From: Negativicutes bacterium
GTDB taxonomy: Bacteria; Bacillota; Negativicutes; Sporomusales; JAOACF01
Direction of reading: 5' to 3'
Length of the DNA: 33,665 nucleotides
Assembly (NCBI GenBank): GCA_026417995.1
Contig: JAOACF010000013.1
Location: 1 to 33,665 of the forward strand
The notes under the pieces: model-generated
Databases searched by the model: none
Told to the model about the DNA's origin: nothing
What the model saw: only the letters and a program-made list of their open reading frames with translations
Program-made: the position numbers and the translations under genes
Part shown: in pieces, positions 18,086-25,744 of the stretch
How the letters are laid out: each line of letters opens with the position of its first letter
Position numbering within the stretch: position 1 is the stretch's first letter

Positions 18086-18904
18086 GTGGATATCAAGGTG
18101 GATCTGAAGGGTAAAGTCGCCGTAGTTACAGGCGGCGCCGGGGTTTTATGCGCCAGTATGTCGAAAGCGCTCGCGGCGCATGGTGCCAAAGTAGCGGTGC
18201 TCGATCTCCGGGGCGAAGACGCCCGGCGCGTTGCGGGGGAAATCAACGCTGCAGGCGGCACCGCTATTGGTGTGGCTGTGGACGTGCTGAACAAGGAGTC
18301 TTTGGAAAATGCCAAAGCCGAGGTTTTGGCGAGCTTCGGCACGGTCGATATTCTCATCAACGGAGCCGGCGGCAACAGCCCCCAGGCCACTACCGGCCCG
18401 GATAAATCCTTTTTTGATTTGACTGTTCAAGGTATGCAGAACATACTGAACCTCAACTTTATGGGAACGGTTATCCCCACCCAAGTCTTTGGTCAGGTCA
18501 TGGCAGAAAAGAAAAAAGGCATTATTATCAATATCTCCTCTATGGCGGCGTATACGCCGCTGACCCGAACCATTGCCTACAGCGCTGCTAAGGCCGCTGT
18601 CTCGAACTTTACCCAGTGGATGGCTGTGCATTTCAATCAGGAATACTCCAAAGAAATACGGGTAAACGCTATTGCCCCCGGATTTTTGCTGACGGAGCAG
18701 AACAGATATCTTTTAATTGACGAAAAAACCGGCGGTCCCACCAAACGGGGCCAGGACATTTTAAACGCGACGCCGATGGGCAAGTACGGCGCCCAGGAAG
18801 ATTTGTTAGGCGCGGTGCTGTTCTTGTGCTCTGAAGCCGCCTCATTCGTCAATGGGGCGATAATTCCCATCGACGGCGCTTTCTCGGCTTATTCGGGAGT
18901 TTAA
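18086..18904 (+). CDS. Short-chain dehydrogenase, D-mannonate oxidoreductase-like
   Basis: This 272-residue cytoplasmic SDR has the cofactor motif TGGAGVLCASM (15-25), a variant of TGxxxGxG that resembles Bacillus-type D-mannonate (fructuronate) oxidoreductases. Catalytic residues are Ser151 or Ser152, Tyr165 and Lys169 (YSAAK). The long insert after VNAIAPGFLLTEQNRYLL also fits that group. It probably interconverts a keto sugar acid and a hydroxy sugar acid with NAD(P)H. The exact substrate is not determinable; 5-ketogluconate/gluconate and fructuronate/mannonate are options. The GTG at 18086 is used, with GGGGGAG eight bases upstream; the ATG two bases earlier is out of frame. It lies 42 bases after the regulator. 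Confidence 0.85.
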   Translation: MDIKVDLKGKVAVVTGGAGVLCASMSKALAAHGAKVAVLDLRGEDARRVAGEINAAGGTAIGVAVDVLNKESLENAKAEVLASFGTVDILINGAGGNSPQATTGPDKSFFDLTVQGMQNILNLNFMGTVIPTQVFGQVMAEKKKGIIINISSMAAYTPLTRTIAYSAAKAAVSNFTQWMAVHFNQEYSKEIRVNAIAPGFLLTEQNRYLLIDEKTGGPTKRGQDILNATPMGKYGAQEDLLGAVLFLCSEAASFVNGAIIPIDGAFSAYSGV

Positions 18905-18919
18905 ACGGAGGTTGCGGCT

Positions 18920-18967
18920 TTGAACAATAAATATCTAACTGCCGGGGCCGCCGCAGGAATATGCTAA
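18920..18967 (+). CDS. Possible 15-residue upstream ORF overlapping the kinase start
   Basis: TTG at 18920 has an excellent ribosome site, GGAGG (18907-18911), eight bases upstream. It encodes MNNKYLTAGAAAGIC and stops at 18965-18967, four bases inside the kinase gene. The kinase ATG at 18961 by contrast has only AGGA directly adjacent. The arrangement suggests either translational coupling through a leader peptide or a frameshift that separated an N-terminal extension from the kinase. I have no homology evidence for the peptide. Confidence 0.4.
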   Translation: MNNKYLTAGAAAGIC

Positions 18968-20403
18968 TTCTCGTTTTAGAAGCTTCAACTGCATCGGCAA
19001 AAGCCATGCTCTACCGGAGTGGTGAGGGCATCATCGGTATACTGCCGCAGAATTATTCAGCTGAGGCTGGCGACACGGTAACACTCGATGCTGACAGGAT
19101 CGTGCGGGAAACGCTGGAGACCGGCAGACGGCTTTTGGCGCAGACCGGCATTCGTCACGTGGATATGATCGCTTCCTGCAGCATCTGGAGCCACAGTCTG
19201 GTGATGCTGGACAAAAACAAAAAGCCGGTTTCCCGCTTATCTACCTGGGCGGATGCCAGTGCTGCCGTCACGACGGAGAAGTACCGAAAAGACCGCAGCC
19301 TTAACACGGCTATGTATAAGCGTACCGGGTGCCCGATACATACCACCTATACTCTTTGGAAGTATGTGCACGCAAAGGAAGCCGGCAACGCCAAAGACGC
19401 CGCCTTTATCGCCGCTATGCCTGAATATCTGTTTCTCGGCCTCACTGGACAGTTCGCCGTTTCCCAAAGCACAGCGTCCGGCGGCGGTTTCCTTAATCTG
19501 AATACCCTTGCCTGGGATGAAGAAGCCTTGCGGATCGCCGGGGTTGATGCCTCCATGCTGCCCGTATTGGTAGACCCGGAGTACACTGCGCCGCTGTCGC
19601 AAGAGGCGGCAAATCTGCTGGGGATTAAGGCGGGAACGCCGGTGGTGATAACCGGGGCCGATGGCTGCATGCATCAAGTCGCCGCCGGGGCCTTCGGCGA
19701 AAATGTCATGACCCTGTCGGTAGGTACCAGCGCCGCGCTCAGGATTACCGCTCCCCGGCCGATACTGGCCGATTATCCGGCGACATGGTGCTACGTAGGG
19801 GTGGAAAATTCCTGGATTGTCGGCAGCGCCACAGCAGGAGCGGGCAATTGCGTCGACTGGATCGGCAAGAAGATTTTGGGCGCCAACGGCGCCATTACTC
19901 TGGAAGAATTGGGCGAGGGGGCCAGGAATACTTTAGCCAAAGAAGATGCGCCGATTTTCCTGCCTTTCCTCGCGGGGGAACGCTGCCCGGGCTGGGATGA
20001 CAAGCGGAGCGCCCAACTGTGTGACCTCAAACTCAATCATGATATTTATGACTTGTATTACTCGGTGCTGGAGGGTGTGCTGTTCAATCTCAAGCAGTGC
20101 TACGACATAACCGTGCCGATAGTCGGTAAGCCGCCTAAGTATATCAGTATCTCCGGCGGCATCGAAAAATCCAGTTTATGGCTGTCGATGGCGGCCTCCA
20201 TTTTTGGCCTTCCGGTATATGTTGACGGCCGCCTGCACGCCTCGTCGCTGGGAGCGGCTTATATGGGGCTGAAGGTTGTCGGCGAGATTTCTTCGGTTAA
20301 GGAAATCAAACCCGTGCTGGAAAACAGCTACGAGCCGGATAACAAAAAAACCGGCTTTTTCCAGGAAAGATTTGCGCGGTATCTGAAACACTACAATACC
20401 TAG
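18961..20403 (+). CDS. FGGY-family carbohydrate kinase with atypical N-terminal motif
   Basis: The 480-residue protein has the two actin-like ATPase domains of FGGY kinases, which phosphorylate polyols, ketoses or sugar acids such as gluconate. The catalytic base is Asp234 in GADGCMHQ. STWADAS (about 94-100) corresponds to the substrate-binding region, TLSVGTSAA to a phosphate loop, and ISGGIEKSSLWLSM to the adenosine motif. The usual N-terminal D-x-G-T-T-S-x-K-A signature is replaced by EASTASAKA (7-15), with Glu in place of the metal-binding Asp and Ser in place of Gly. The strong start of conserved sequence at MLILVLEAST supports the ATG at 18961. It sits between a mannonate-oxidoreductase-like SDR and a hydroxyacid dehydrogenase, which suggests that it phosphorylates a sugar acid. 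Confidence 0.88.
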   Translation: MLILVLEASTASAKAMLYRSGEGIIGILPQNYSAEAGDTVTLDADRIVRETLETGRRLLAQTGIRHVDMIASCSIWSHSLVMLDKNKKPVSRLSTWADASAAVTTEKYRKDRSLNTAMYKRTGCPIHTTYTLWKYVHAKEAGNAKDAAFIAAMPEYLFLGLTGQFAVSQSTASGGGFLNLNTLAWDEEALRIAGVDASMLPVLVDPEYTAPLSQEAANLLGIKAGTPVVITGADGCMHQVAAGAFGENVMTLSVGTSAALRITAPRPILADYPATWCYVGVENSWIVGSATAGAGNCVDWIGKKILGANGAITLEELGEGARNTLAKEDAPIFLPFLAGERCPGWDDKRSAQLCDLKLNHDIYDLYYSVLEGVLFNLKQCYDITVPIVGKPPKYISISGGIEKSSLWLSMAASIFGLPVYVDGRLHASSLGAAYMGLKVVGEISSVKEIKPVLENSYEPDNKKTGFFQERFARYLKHYNT

Positions 20404-20443
20404 TTGGCAGGAAAATGAGTTTAATTACGGCAAGGGGATGAAA

Positions 20444-21385
20444 ATGACCTTGAAAATCTTAATAACACCTAAATCCTACAAAAATTACAAGGACAAAAAC
20501 TACCCGCTGTTAACGGCGGCAGGCTATGAGATTATCGAGAACAACACCGGCAAAACACTGACCGAGGATGAAATCATCGATTTGGCGCGGCAGGACGTCG
20601 CCGGCATCATCGTCGGGGTCGATCCGCTGCCGGAGCGTGTGCTGAAAAGCTGCCGGGATCTTAAAGCCATATCTAAATACGGCGTGGGCATGGATAATAT
20701 CGACCTTGACGCCGCCGCCAGGCTTGGCATCAAGGTGAAAAACGCTGTCGGCAGCAACAGCGTGTCGGTGTCCGAACTGGCAATCGCGCTAATGTTCGAG
20801 GCGGCGCGCCGGGTATCGGTGATGAGCGCCGGCGTCAAAGCCGGCGGCTGGGATCGGGTTGGCGGGATTGAATTGACGGGAAAAACACTGGGGCTGATTG
20901 GCTGCGGCCAGATCGGCAAGGAAGTTGCCAAAAGAGCCAAAGGCCTTTGCATGGAGGTAGAAGTATACGATCCCTACTTCAAGGAGGAGGGTTTTCTCGA
21001 GGAATATGGGGTTAAGCTGAGCGCTTCGCTGGACGAACTGCTTGCCGCCGCCGATGTTGTCTCGCTGCATTTGCCGCTCAACCGGGAGACCAGGCAGCTG
21101 ATAAATTCCCGGACAATTGCAAAAATGAAAAAGTCCGTCATCCTCATCAACACGGCACGAGGAGAATTGGTGGATGAAGAGGCGCTATACGCGGCTTTAG
21201 TCAGCAAATCAATAGCTGTGGCCGCCCAGGACGTGTTTTCCCAAGAACCGCCGCCCCCCGGCGAAAAGTTGCTCGCGTTGGAAAATTTCATCCTGACGCC
21301 GCATACCGGGGCTTTCACTGCCGAAGCCGGCGAAAGGATGGCCCTGTACTCCGCCCGAAACCTGCTTGAATTGTTGGGGCACTGA
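20444..21385 (+). CDS. D-isomer-specific 2-hydroxyacid dehydrogenase (SerA-like)
   Basis: The 313-residue protein is an NAD-dependent D-2-hydroxyacid dehydrogenase resembling the catalytic half of phosphoglycerate dehydrogenase, but lacking its ACT domain. The cofactor motif GCGQIG is at 153-158. The catalytic triad is Arg239 (NTARGELVD), Glu268 and His287 (TPHTGAFT). In this operon it may oxidise the alpha-hydroxyl of a phosphorylated sugar acid made by the kinase, or reduce a 2-keto sugar acid such as 2-ketogluconate before phosphorylation. Both are inferences. ATG 20444 is preferred over 20438 because AAGGGG (20432-20437) gives a six-base spacer to the former. Confidence 0.88.
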   Translation: MTLKILITPKSYKNYKDKNYPLLTAAGYEIIENNTGKTLTEDEIIDLARQDVAGIIVGVDPLPERVLKSCRDLKAISKYGVGMDNIDLDAAARLGIKVKNAVGSNSVSVSELAIALMFEAARRVSVMSAGVKAGGWDRVGGIELTGKTLGLIGCGQIGKEVAKRAKGLCMEVEVYDPYFKEEGFLEEYGVKLSASLDELLAAADVVSLHLPLNRETRQLINSRTIAKMKKSVILINTARGELVDEEALYAALVSKSIAVAAQDVFSQEPPPPGEKLLALENFILTPHTGAFTAEAGERMALYSARNLLELLGH

Positions 21386-21506
21386 GATAGTTGGCTGCAT
21401 GCCTAAATATGCCGCCACAGAAATAAGCGCGGGAGGGGAAGAGAAAGGCAAAAATCGTGTTTGGTTGCGATGTAAAAAATTATTATTTTGCGGGAGGTAT
21501 TTGCAA

Positions 21507-22526
21507 GTGAAAATGTCCCAAAAAATTATTGGCATCCTGCTGGTTGTGTTCATGGCTTCGCTGGCTCTGACCGCTTGCGGCAAGTCGGATACCCCGAAAG
21601 AAGCTCCCAAGCAGAAATATGTACTGAAATTCAACCATGTTCTGTCTGATTCGGAGCCTTTCCACAAAGGTTTTACCAACTGGGCCAAGCGGGTTAAGGA
21701 AAGAACCAATGGCGGCTTGGAAATCCAAGTGTTTCACAGCGCGCAACTGGGTGTGGAAGAAGACATAATTGAACAAATCCGTCAAGGCGCCAACGTGGGT
21801 CAGAATACCGACTCGGCCCGCCTGGGCATGTATGTTCCGGCCATTGCGGTCATGAACGCGCCTTATTTCGCTGACGGCATCGACGATGTCGTCAAACTCA
21901 AAGAGATGCCTACCGTCAAGGCTTGGCTGAAAGAACTGGAAGACAAGCAAGGCATTAAAGTCCTGTCCTTTTCCTGGATACAAGGCCAGCGGCACATGGT
22001 AACCAACAAGCCCATCAGAACCCCGGATGACCTGAAAGGCATGCGTATCCGCACTCCCGGCGCTCCCATCTGGCAGGAATCCATCCGCTCCATCGGCGCT
22101 TCTCCTGTTGCGCTGCCCTTTGGCGAAGTTTATATCGGCATGGAGCAAAAGGCCATCGACGGCGCTGACCTGGTGTACCGCAACGTTACCGGCGCCAAAC
22201 TGTTTGAGGTTGCCAAGTTCATGAGCGAGACCAACCATATTTTGCTCATTAATTTCGAAATAGTCAGCAAAAAGTGGTTTGACAGCCTGCCGCCTGAGTA
22301 TCAGAAGATCCTGATCGAGGAATGCGACAAGGCCGGTCTCGAGACCTCAAGAGAAATGGAGAAAGAAGTTGAAAGCCTCCGTCAGCAGTTGGCCCAAAAA
22401 GGCATGACCATCGTGAAAGATGTTGACATCGCCGCTTTCAAGAAGGCCGGCGAAGGTGCTTACAAGGCTCTGAAGCTCACGGAAGTAAGAGATCAGCTCT
22501 ATAAGGAAATGGGCAAGAAGCAATAG
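21507..22526 (+). CDS. TRAP transporter substrate-binding lipoprotein, DctP family
   Basis: This extracytoplasmic solute receptor delivers an organic or sugar acid to the DctQM permease. The product has 339 residues from GTG 21507. It begins with a lipoprotein signal peptide and lipobox LTAC with Cys24, followed by the mature DctP fold starting YVLKFNHVLSDSEPFHKG. The region KGMRIRTPGAPIW contains the conserved Arg (MRIR) that clamps the ligand carboxylate in DctP proteins. GGGAGG (21492-21497) lies nine bases before the GTG; an ATG at 21513 is an alternative. The preceding 121-base gap holds no other gene. The substrate is likely to be what the neighbouring enzymes use. Confidence 0.92.
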   Translation: MKMSQKIIGILLVVFMASLALTACGKSDTPKEAPKQKYVLKFNHVLSDSEPFHKGFTNWAKRVKERTNGGLEIQVFHSAQLGVEEDIIEQIRQGANVGQNTDSARLGMYVPAIAVMNAPYFADGIDDVVKLKEMPTVKAWLKELEDKQGIKVLSFSWIQGQRHMVTNKPIRTPDDLKGMRIRTPGAPIWQESIRSIGASPVALPFGEVYIGMEQKAIDGADLVYRNVTGAKLFEVAKFMSETNHILLINFEIVSKKWFDSLPPEYQKILIEECDKAGLETSREMEKEVESLRQQLAQKGMTIVKDVDIAAFKKAGEGAYKALKLTEVRDQLYKEMGKKQ

Positions 22527-22535
22527 TCCGGCAAA

Positions 22536-22571
22536 GTGTTTCGGCCCCGCTTTCAGGCGGGGCCGAAACAC
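22536..22571 (+). other. Perfect 15-bp stem-loop between dctP and dctQ
   Basis: GTGTTTCGGCCCCGC (22536-22550) and GCGGGGCCGAAACAC (22557-22571) form a perfect 15-bp stem with a six-base loop. No T-run follows, so it should not stop transcription fully. It begins nine bases after the dctP stop. Such a stem can protect the 3' end of the receptor mRNA from exonucleases, allowing more receptor than permease to be made. Confidence 0.75.
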
Positions 22572-22619
22572 CGGCCCGACAGGAATTGCTCATGCCGGCA
22601 GAGGCAGGGGAGTAACAAT

Positions 22620-23132
22620 ATGAAAAAATTTTACCAATACATCTGCAACGCGGAGATGCATATCGCCAAGTGGGCTTTGGCTCTCCTTACAGGCATGGTT
22701 ATCGCTGCGGCGGTAATGAGAAGCTTTGGCAAGCCGATCGTGTGGGCGATAGACACCGCCACCTTCCTGTTCGCCTGGTGCGTTTTCCTGGGCGGCGATA
22801 TCGCCATGCGCAACGACAGGCTGGTCTGCATCGACGTGCTGACGTGCAGACTGCCCAAAAAAATTCAGCATTACTTAAAGATTGCTAACTACTCGATTAT
22901 CGCGGTTTTCTTGTCATCGTTGATATTTTACGGCGTAAAGCTTGCGTATGCCACCAGGCTGAGAACTTTTCAGGGTATTCCCGATGTCAGTTATACCTGG
23001 GTGACCATTTCCGTTCCTATCGGCTGCTCACTTATGCTGATAACCGCTCTTTTGAAAATAAGAAGCCTGCTAAAAAATGGCTACGAAAATACACCGGAAG
23101 CCGAGTGCGGCTGCCCCAAAGAGCTTATGTAA
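22620..23132 (+). CDS. TRAP transporter small permease, DctQ family
   Basis: DctQ is the four-helix small membrane subunit of a TRAP transporter. The 170-residue product has hydrophobic segments near 15-35, 45-65, 90-110 and 130-150, and the conserved WCVFLGGDIAMRNDRLVCIDV region typical of DctQ. The ATG at 22620 is preceded by GGGGAG. In-frame codons upstream run through the hairpin and are rejected. The C-terminal tail has a small Cys-rich stretch (ECGCPKELM). It belongs with the DctP receptor and the DctM subunit that follow Na+-coupled transport in known systems. Confidence 0.9.
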   Translation: MKKFYQYICNAEMHIAKWALALLTGMVIAAAVMRSFGKPIVWAIDTATFLFAWCVFLGGDIAMRNDRLVCIDVLTCRLPKKIQHYLKIANYSIIAVFLSSLIFYGVKLAYATRLRTFQGIPDVSYTWVTISVPIGCSLMLITALLKIRSLLKNGYENTPEAECGCPKELM

Positions 23133-23172
23133 GCTTTGCCGGCGCTACTGCCGTGTTAGCGGCGCCCGGCTT

Positions 23173-23192
23173 CTAGGAGTCTGTTGCAAAGC
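23173..23192 (+). repeat. Diverged copy of the repeat terminus
   Basis: CTAGGAGTCTGTTGCAAAGC resembles the reverse complement of the downstream repeat end (CTAGGAGACTGCTGCAAAAG), with 16 of 20 positions alike. It may be the outer end of an older or larger copy of the same element. Confidence 0.4.
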
Positions 23193-23231
23193 TCGTTTTT
23201 AAGCAAAAATGCTATGGTTATTATCAGATCC

Positions 23232-23355
23232 GGAGACTGCTGAAAAAGCTCCAGATGCTAGGCACGACGAGGATTTTCGCGGAGGCGTACTGGAGGTACG
23301 TTGGAGCGAAAACCCGCAGGAGTAACAACGCAGATGGACTTTTGCAGCAGTCTCC
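23232..23355. repeat. MITE/REP-like palindromic element between dctQ and dctM
   Basis: The 124-bp element begins GGAGACTGCTGAAAAAG (23232-23248) and ends CTTTTGCAGCAGTCTCC (23339-23355). These termini are inverted repeats matching at 16 of 17 positions. Inside, GGATTTTCGC and GCGAAAACCC, and GTAC/GTAC around TGGAG, continue the palindrome so the whole can fold into one long hairpin. It encodes no protein. From memory, similar sequences with TGCTGAAAAAGTCC termini are dispersed in anaerobe genomes. It contributes sequence up to the dctM ribosome site AGGAGG (23357-23362). Confidence 0.8.
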
Positions 23356-23371
23356 TAGGAGGATTGGCAAA

Positions 23372-24658
23372 ATGACCGAAGTCTTTATCGTATTTTTTGT
23401 GTTAATGCTGCTGGGCATGCCGGTAGCTTTCGCCATCGGGATATCCGGTATGATGTTCTTTTTGCAGCAGCCTACTCTGCCGTCCACCATACCGGCGCAG
23501 TTGGTGCTGACCCAAACGCAGAGCTTTATGCTGCTGGCCATTCCGCTCTTTGTCTTTGCCGGCAACCTGCTTAACGAAACCGGCATTACCCACCGTCTGA
23601 TGAAGCTGTCCACCATGCTGGCCGGACATATGCGCGCCGGTCTGGCGCAGGTAAATATGGTGGTTGCCGCAACGCTGGGCGGCATTACCAGCTCGGCTAT
23701 CGCCGACGCCACCATGCTTGGCCGGGTACTCGGGCCGAATATGCTCAAGAAGGGCTATGCCCCGGGCTTCTGCGCCGGCGTAATCGGTTTCAGCTCGCTT
23801 ATCACCACCATGATCCCGCCGGGGATCGGCCTGGTTCTCTATGGCAGTATCGGCGAAGTGTCCATCGGGCGCTTATTCGCTGCCGGCTTGGTGCCGGGTA
23901 TTTTACTGACCGGTCTGTATATGGTGGCTATCGCGATTACGGCCAGACAAAAAGGTTATGAGCCGGAGCGGACGGAACGGGTAACAATCAAAGAATTAGT
24001 GACAACGTCGCTTGATTGTATCTGGGCGTTTCTGTTCCCAGTCCTGCTGATTGTCGGCTTGCGCTTCGGCCTGTTCACCCCGTCCGAGGCCGGCGCTTTT
24101 GCGGTGGCCTATGCCATTATAATCGGCGTATTCGTATATCGGGAATTCACCTGGAAAAAATTTGTCACCACGCTTGAAGATACTGTGGTCGACATCGGCA
24201 TGGTTATGCTGCTGATATCGTTGTCAGCCATCTTCAGTTACGGTCTTACCTGGGAGCAAGTGCCCCAGTCCTTTGCCGAGATGATGGTGGGTGTTTCCGA
24301 CAATCCCTGGGTAGTAATGATGATTATTGTCGGCATGCTGCTTACCGCCGGCATGTTTATGGATTCCACCGTACTGATACTGCTCCTGACCGCCATACTC
24401 ATCCCTATTGCCAAAGAAGTGGGCATCGATCTGGTGCATTTTGGCATCGTTGTGGTGCTGACATTGACCGTTGGTCTTTTGACACCGCCGGTAGGGGTGG
24501 TTATGTATATCGTGTGTACCATTTTCAATTGCTCTATCGGCGATATGTACAAGGAATCATTCTGGCTGCTGCTTGCTACCTTAGTTGTGGTGCTTGCCTG
24601 CATCTTCTTCCCGCAGGTATCACTATACGTGCCTGACTTGATATTCGGCAAGCAATGA
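23372..24658 (+). CDS. TRAP transporter large permease, DctM family
   Basis: DctM is the large, about 12-helix subunit of a TRAP transporter that carries the substrate with Na+ in known members. The 428-residue product is full length. It contains AIPLFVFAGNLLNETGIT, the helical hairpin motif ATLGGITSSAIADATMLG, MIPPGIGLVLYGSIGEVSIG and GLLTPPVGVVMYIVCTI, all typical. The ATG at 23372 follows AGGAGG by nine bases; 39 in-frame codons upstream lie in the repeat element and are rejected. The gap to dctQ (239 bases) is much longer than the others in the operon because of the inserted repeat. Confidence 0.94.
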   Translation: MTEVFIVFFVLMLLGMPVAFAIGISGMMFFLQQPTLPSTIPAQLVLTQTQSFMLLAIPLFVFAGNLLNETGITHRLMKLSTMLAGHMRAGLAQVNMVVAATLGGITSSAIADATMLGRVLGPNMLKKGYAPGFCAGVIGFSSLITTMIPPGIGLVLYGSIGEVSIGRLFAAGLVPGILLTGLYMVAIAITARQKGYEPERTERVTIKELVTTSLDCIWAFLFPVLLIVGLRFGLFTPSEAGAFAVAYAIIIGVFVYREFTWKKFVTTLEDTVVDIGMVMLLISLSAIFSYGLTWEQVPQSFAEMMVGVSDNPWVVMMIIVGMLLTAGMFMDSTVLILLLTAILIPIAKEVGIDLVHFGIVVVLTLTVGLLTPPVGVVMYIVCTIFNCSIGDMYKESFWLLLATLVVVLACIFFPQVSLYVPDLIFGKQ

Positions 24659-24703
24659 TTGATAAACGAAATAGCGCACACTATTTGTAGGGGGATGATA
24701 ATT

Positions 24704-25462
24704 ATGCGTTTTGCGGGAAAAGTTGCCCTGGTTACCGGCGCCGGGGCGGGCATCGGCCGCGCCACCGCCGAACTGTTGGCTAAAGCAGGTGCCAAAGTTG
24801 TCGTGAACGGCATCTCGCGCGAAAGAGGCGAAGCGACGCTAAAGCTGGTGAAAGCTGCCGGAACGGAGGGGCTGTTTGTCCAGGGCGACGTATCGATCGC
24901 CGCTCATGCCGAGCGGCTGGTCAAAGAGACTGTCGGCGCCTTCGGCAGAATCGATATTCTGATCAATGTCGCCGGTATTGTCATCGGCGGCCGGGTTGAC
25001 AATATGTCGGAAGAAGATTTCATGCGTACAATGGATGTTAATGTCAAGGGCACCTTCCTGACTTGTAAGTACGCAGTGTCGGAAATGAAGAAGCAGGGCG
25101 GCGGCGTTATCGTCAATGTGTCGTCGGTAGCCGCACTGAAGGGTATTCCCGACAGGAGCGCCTATTCTGCATCCAAAGGCGCCGTGCTGGCATTGTCGAA
25201 GGCGATGGCAGCCGACTACATTAAGGACAACATTCGGGTCAACGTAGTGTGCCCCGGTACTACGGATACCCCTTCCCTGGAGGAACGCATGCAGACCGCT
25301 GCCGATCCGGCAGCTGCCAGGGCAGCCTTTATTGCCAGGCAGCCGATGGGCCGTTTAGGCACGGCCGAAGAGATAGCTCATGCCATATTGTTTGCCTGCT
25401 GCGACGAAGCGGGGTTCATGAACGGCAGCGTTATCACCATCGATGGCGGTGCTACGCTGTAA
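24704..25462 (+). CDS. Short-chain dehydrogenase related to sugar-acid/BDH2-type SDRs
   Basis: This 252-residue classical SDR has TGAGAGIG (11-18), catalytic Ser140 or Ser141, Tyr154 and Lys158 (YSASK), and the segment CPGTTDTPSLEERM (183-196). The last motif resembles BDH2/DHRS6 and bacterial 2-keto-3-deoxy-sugar-acid dehydrogenases, so a sugar-acid derivative is a reasonable substrate, though unproven. It is the last gene of the TRAP operon, 45 bases after dctM. AGGGGGA lies about eight bases before the ATG at 24704; an ATG at 24695 is too close to it. A terminator follows at 25486. Confidence 0.87.
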   Translation: MRFAGKVALVTGAGAGIGRATAELLAKAGAKVVVNGISRERGEATLKLVKAAGTEGLFVQGDVSIAAHAERLVKETVGAFGRIDILINVAGIVIGGRVDNMSEEDFMRTMDVNVKGTFLTCKYAVSEMKKQGGGVIVNVSSVAALKGIPDRSAYSASKGAVLALSKAMAADYIKDNIRVNVVCPGTTDTPSLEERMQTAADPAAARAAFIARQPMGRLGTAEEIAHAILFACCDEAGFMNGSVITIDGGATL

Positions 25463-25485
25463 GTGAATTATACTTGAAAGATGAA

Positions 25486-25522
25486 GCCGCTACAGCTAAT
25501 TTTTAGTTGTAGCGGCCTTTTT
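25486..25522 (+). terminator. Intrinsic terminator of the sugar-acid/TRAP operon
   Basis: GCCGCTACAGCTA (25486-25498) pairs with TAGTTGTAGCGGC (25504-25516) over 13 bp with one G-U pair and a five-base loop. CTTTTT follows. Confidence 0.92.
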
Positions 25523-25664
25523 GCACTGAAACAAGGGAACAGGGACCGTGTTTCATCAGTTCGCAACTGAAACGATATAAAATTAGCTTGACTTGGTAGC
25601 GCCCTGACTGCGTGATGGCATTAACTATGCGCTTGAAGAGCTGCTTATTTTGCAGCAGCGTGTA
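25523..25664. repeat. Possible REP-like or transposase remnant
   Basis: TGAAACA (25527-25533) and TGTTTCA (25549-25555) flank AGGGAACAGGGACCG, and another TGAAAC follows near 25567. The wording resembles repeats that I recall near REP-associated Y1 transposases, but this is a weak visual match. A minus-strand frame covering about 25503-25706 has no recognisable domain and crosses the terminator, so I do not call it a gene. Confidence 0.3.
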
Positions 25665-25693
25665 TTGACTGTGCGGTTGTGGCGGAGTATATA
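25665..25693 (+). promoter_or_regulatory. SigA-type promoter of the MBL-fold gene
   Basis: TTGACT (25665-25670) and TATATA (25688-25693) are spaced by exactly 17 bp. The start codon of the next gene lies 51 bases downstream of the -10 box. Confidence 0.65.
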
Positions 25694-25744
25694 GTATGCA
25701 AATCATTTTTACAGAGAAATGGTTATAAAGGCGGTTGAGAAAAA

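Noticed and set aside
25503-25706. 67-residue minus-strand reading frame
   Set aside because: It overlaps the terminator, has no ribosome site or domain, and lies in probable repeat DNA.
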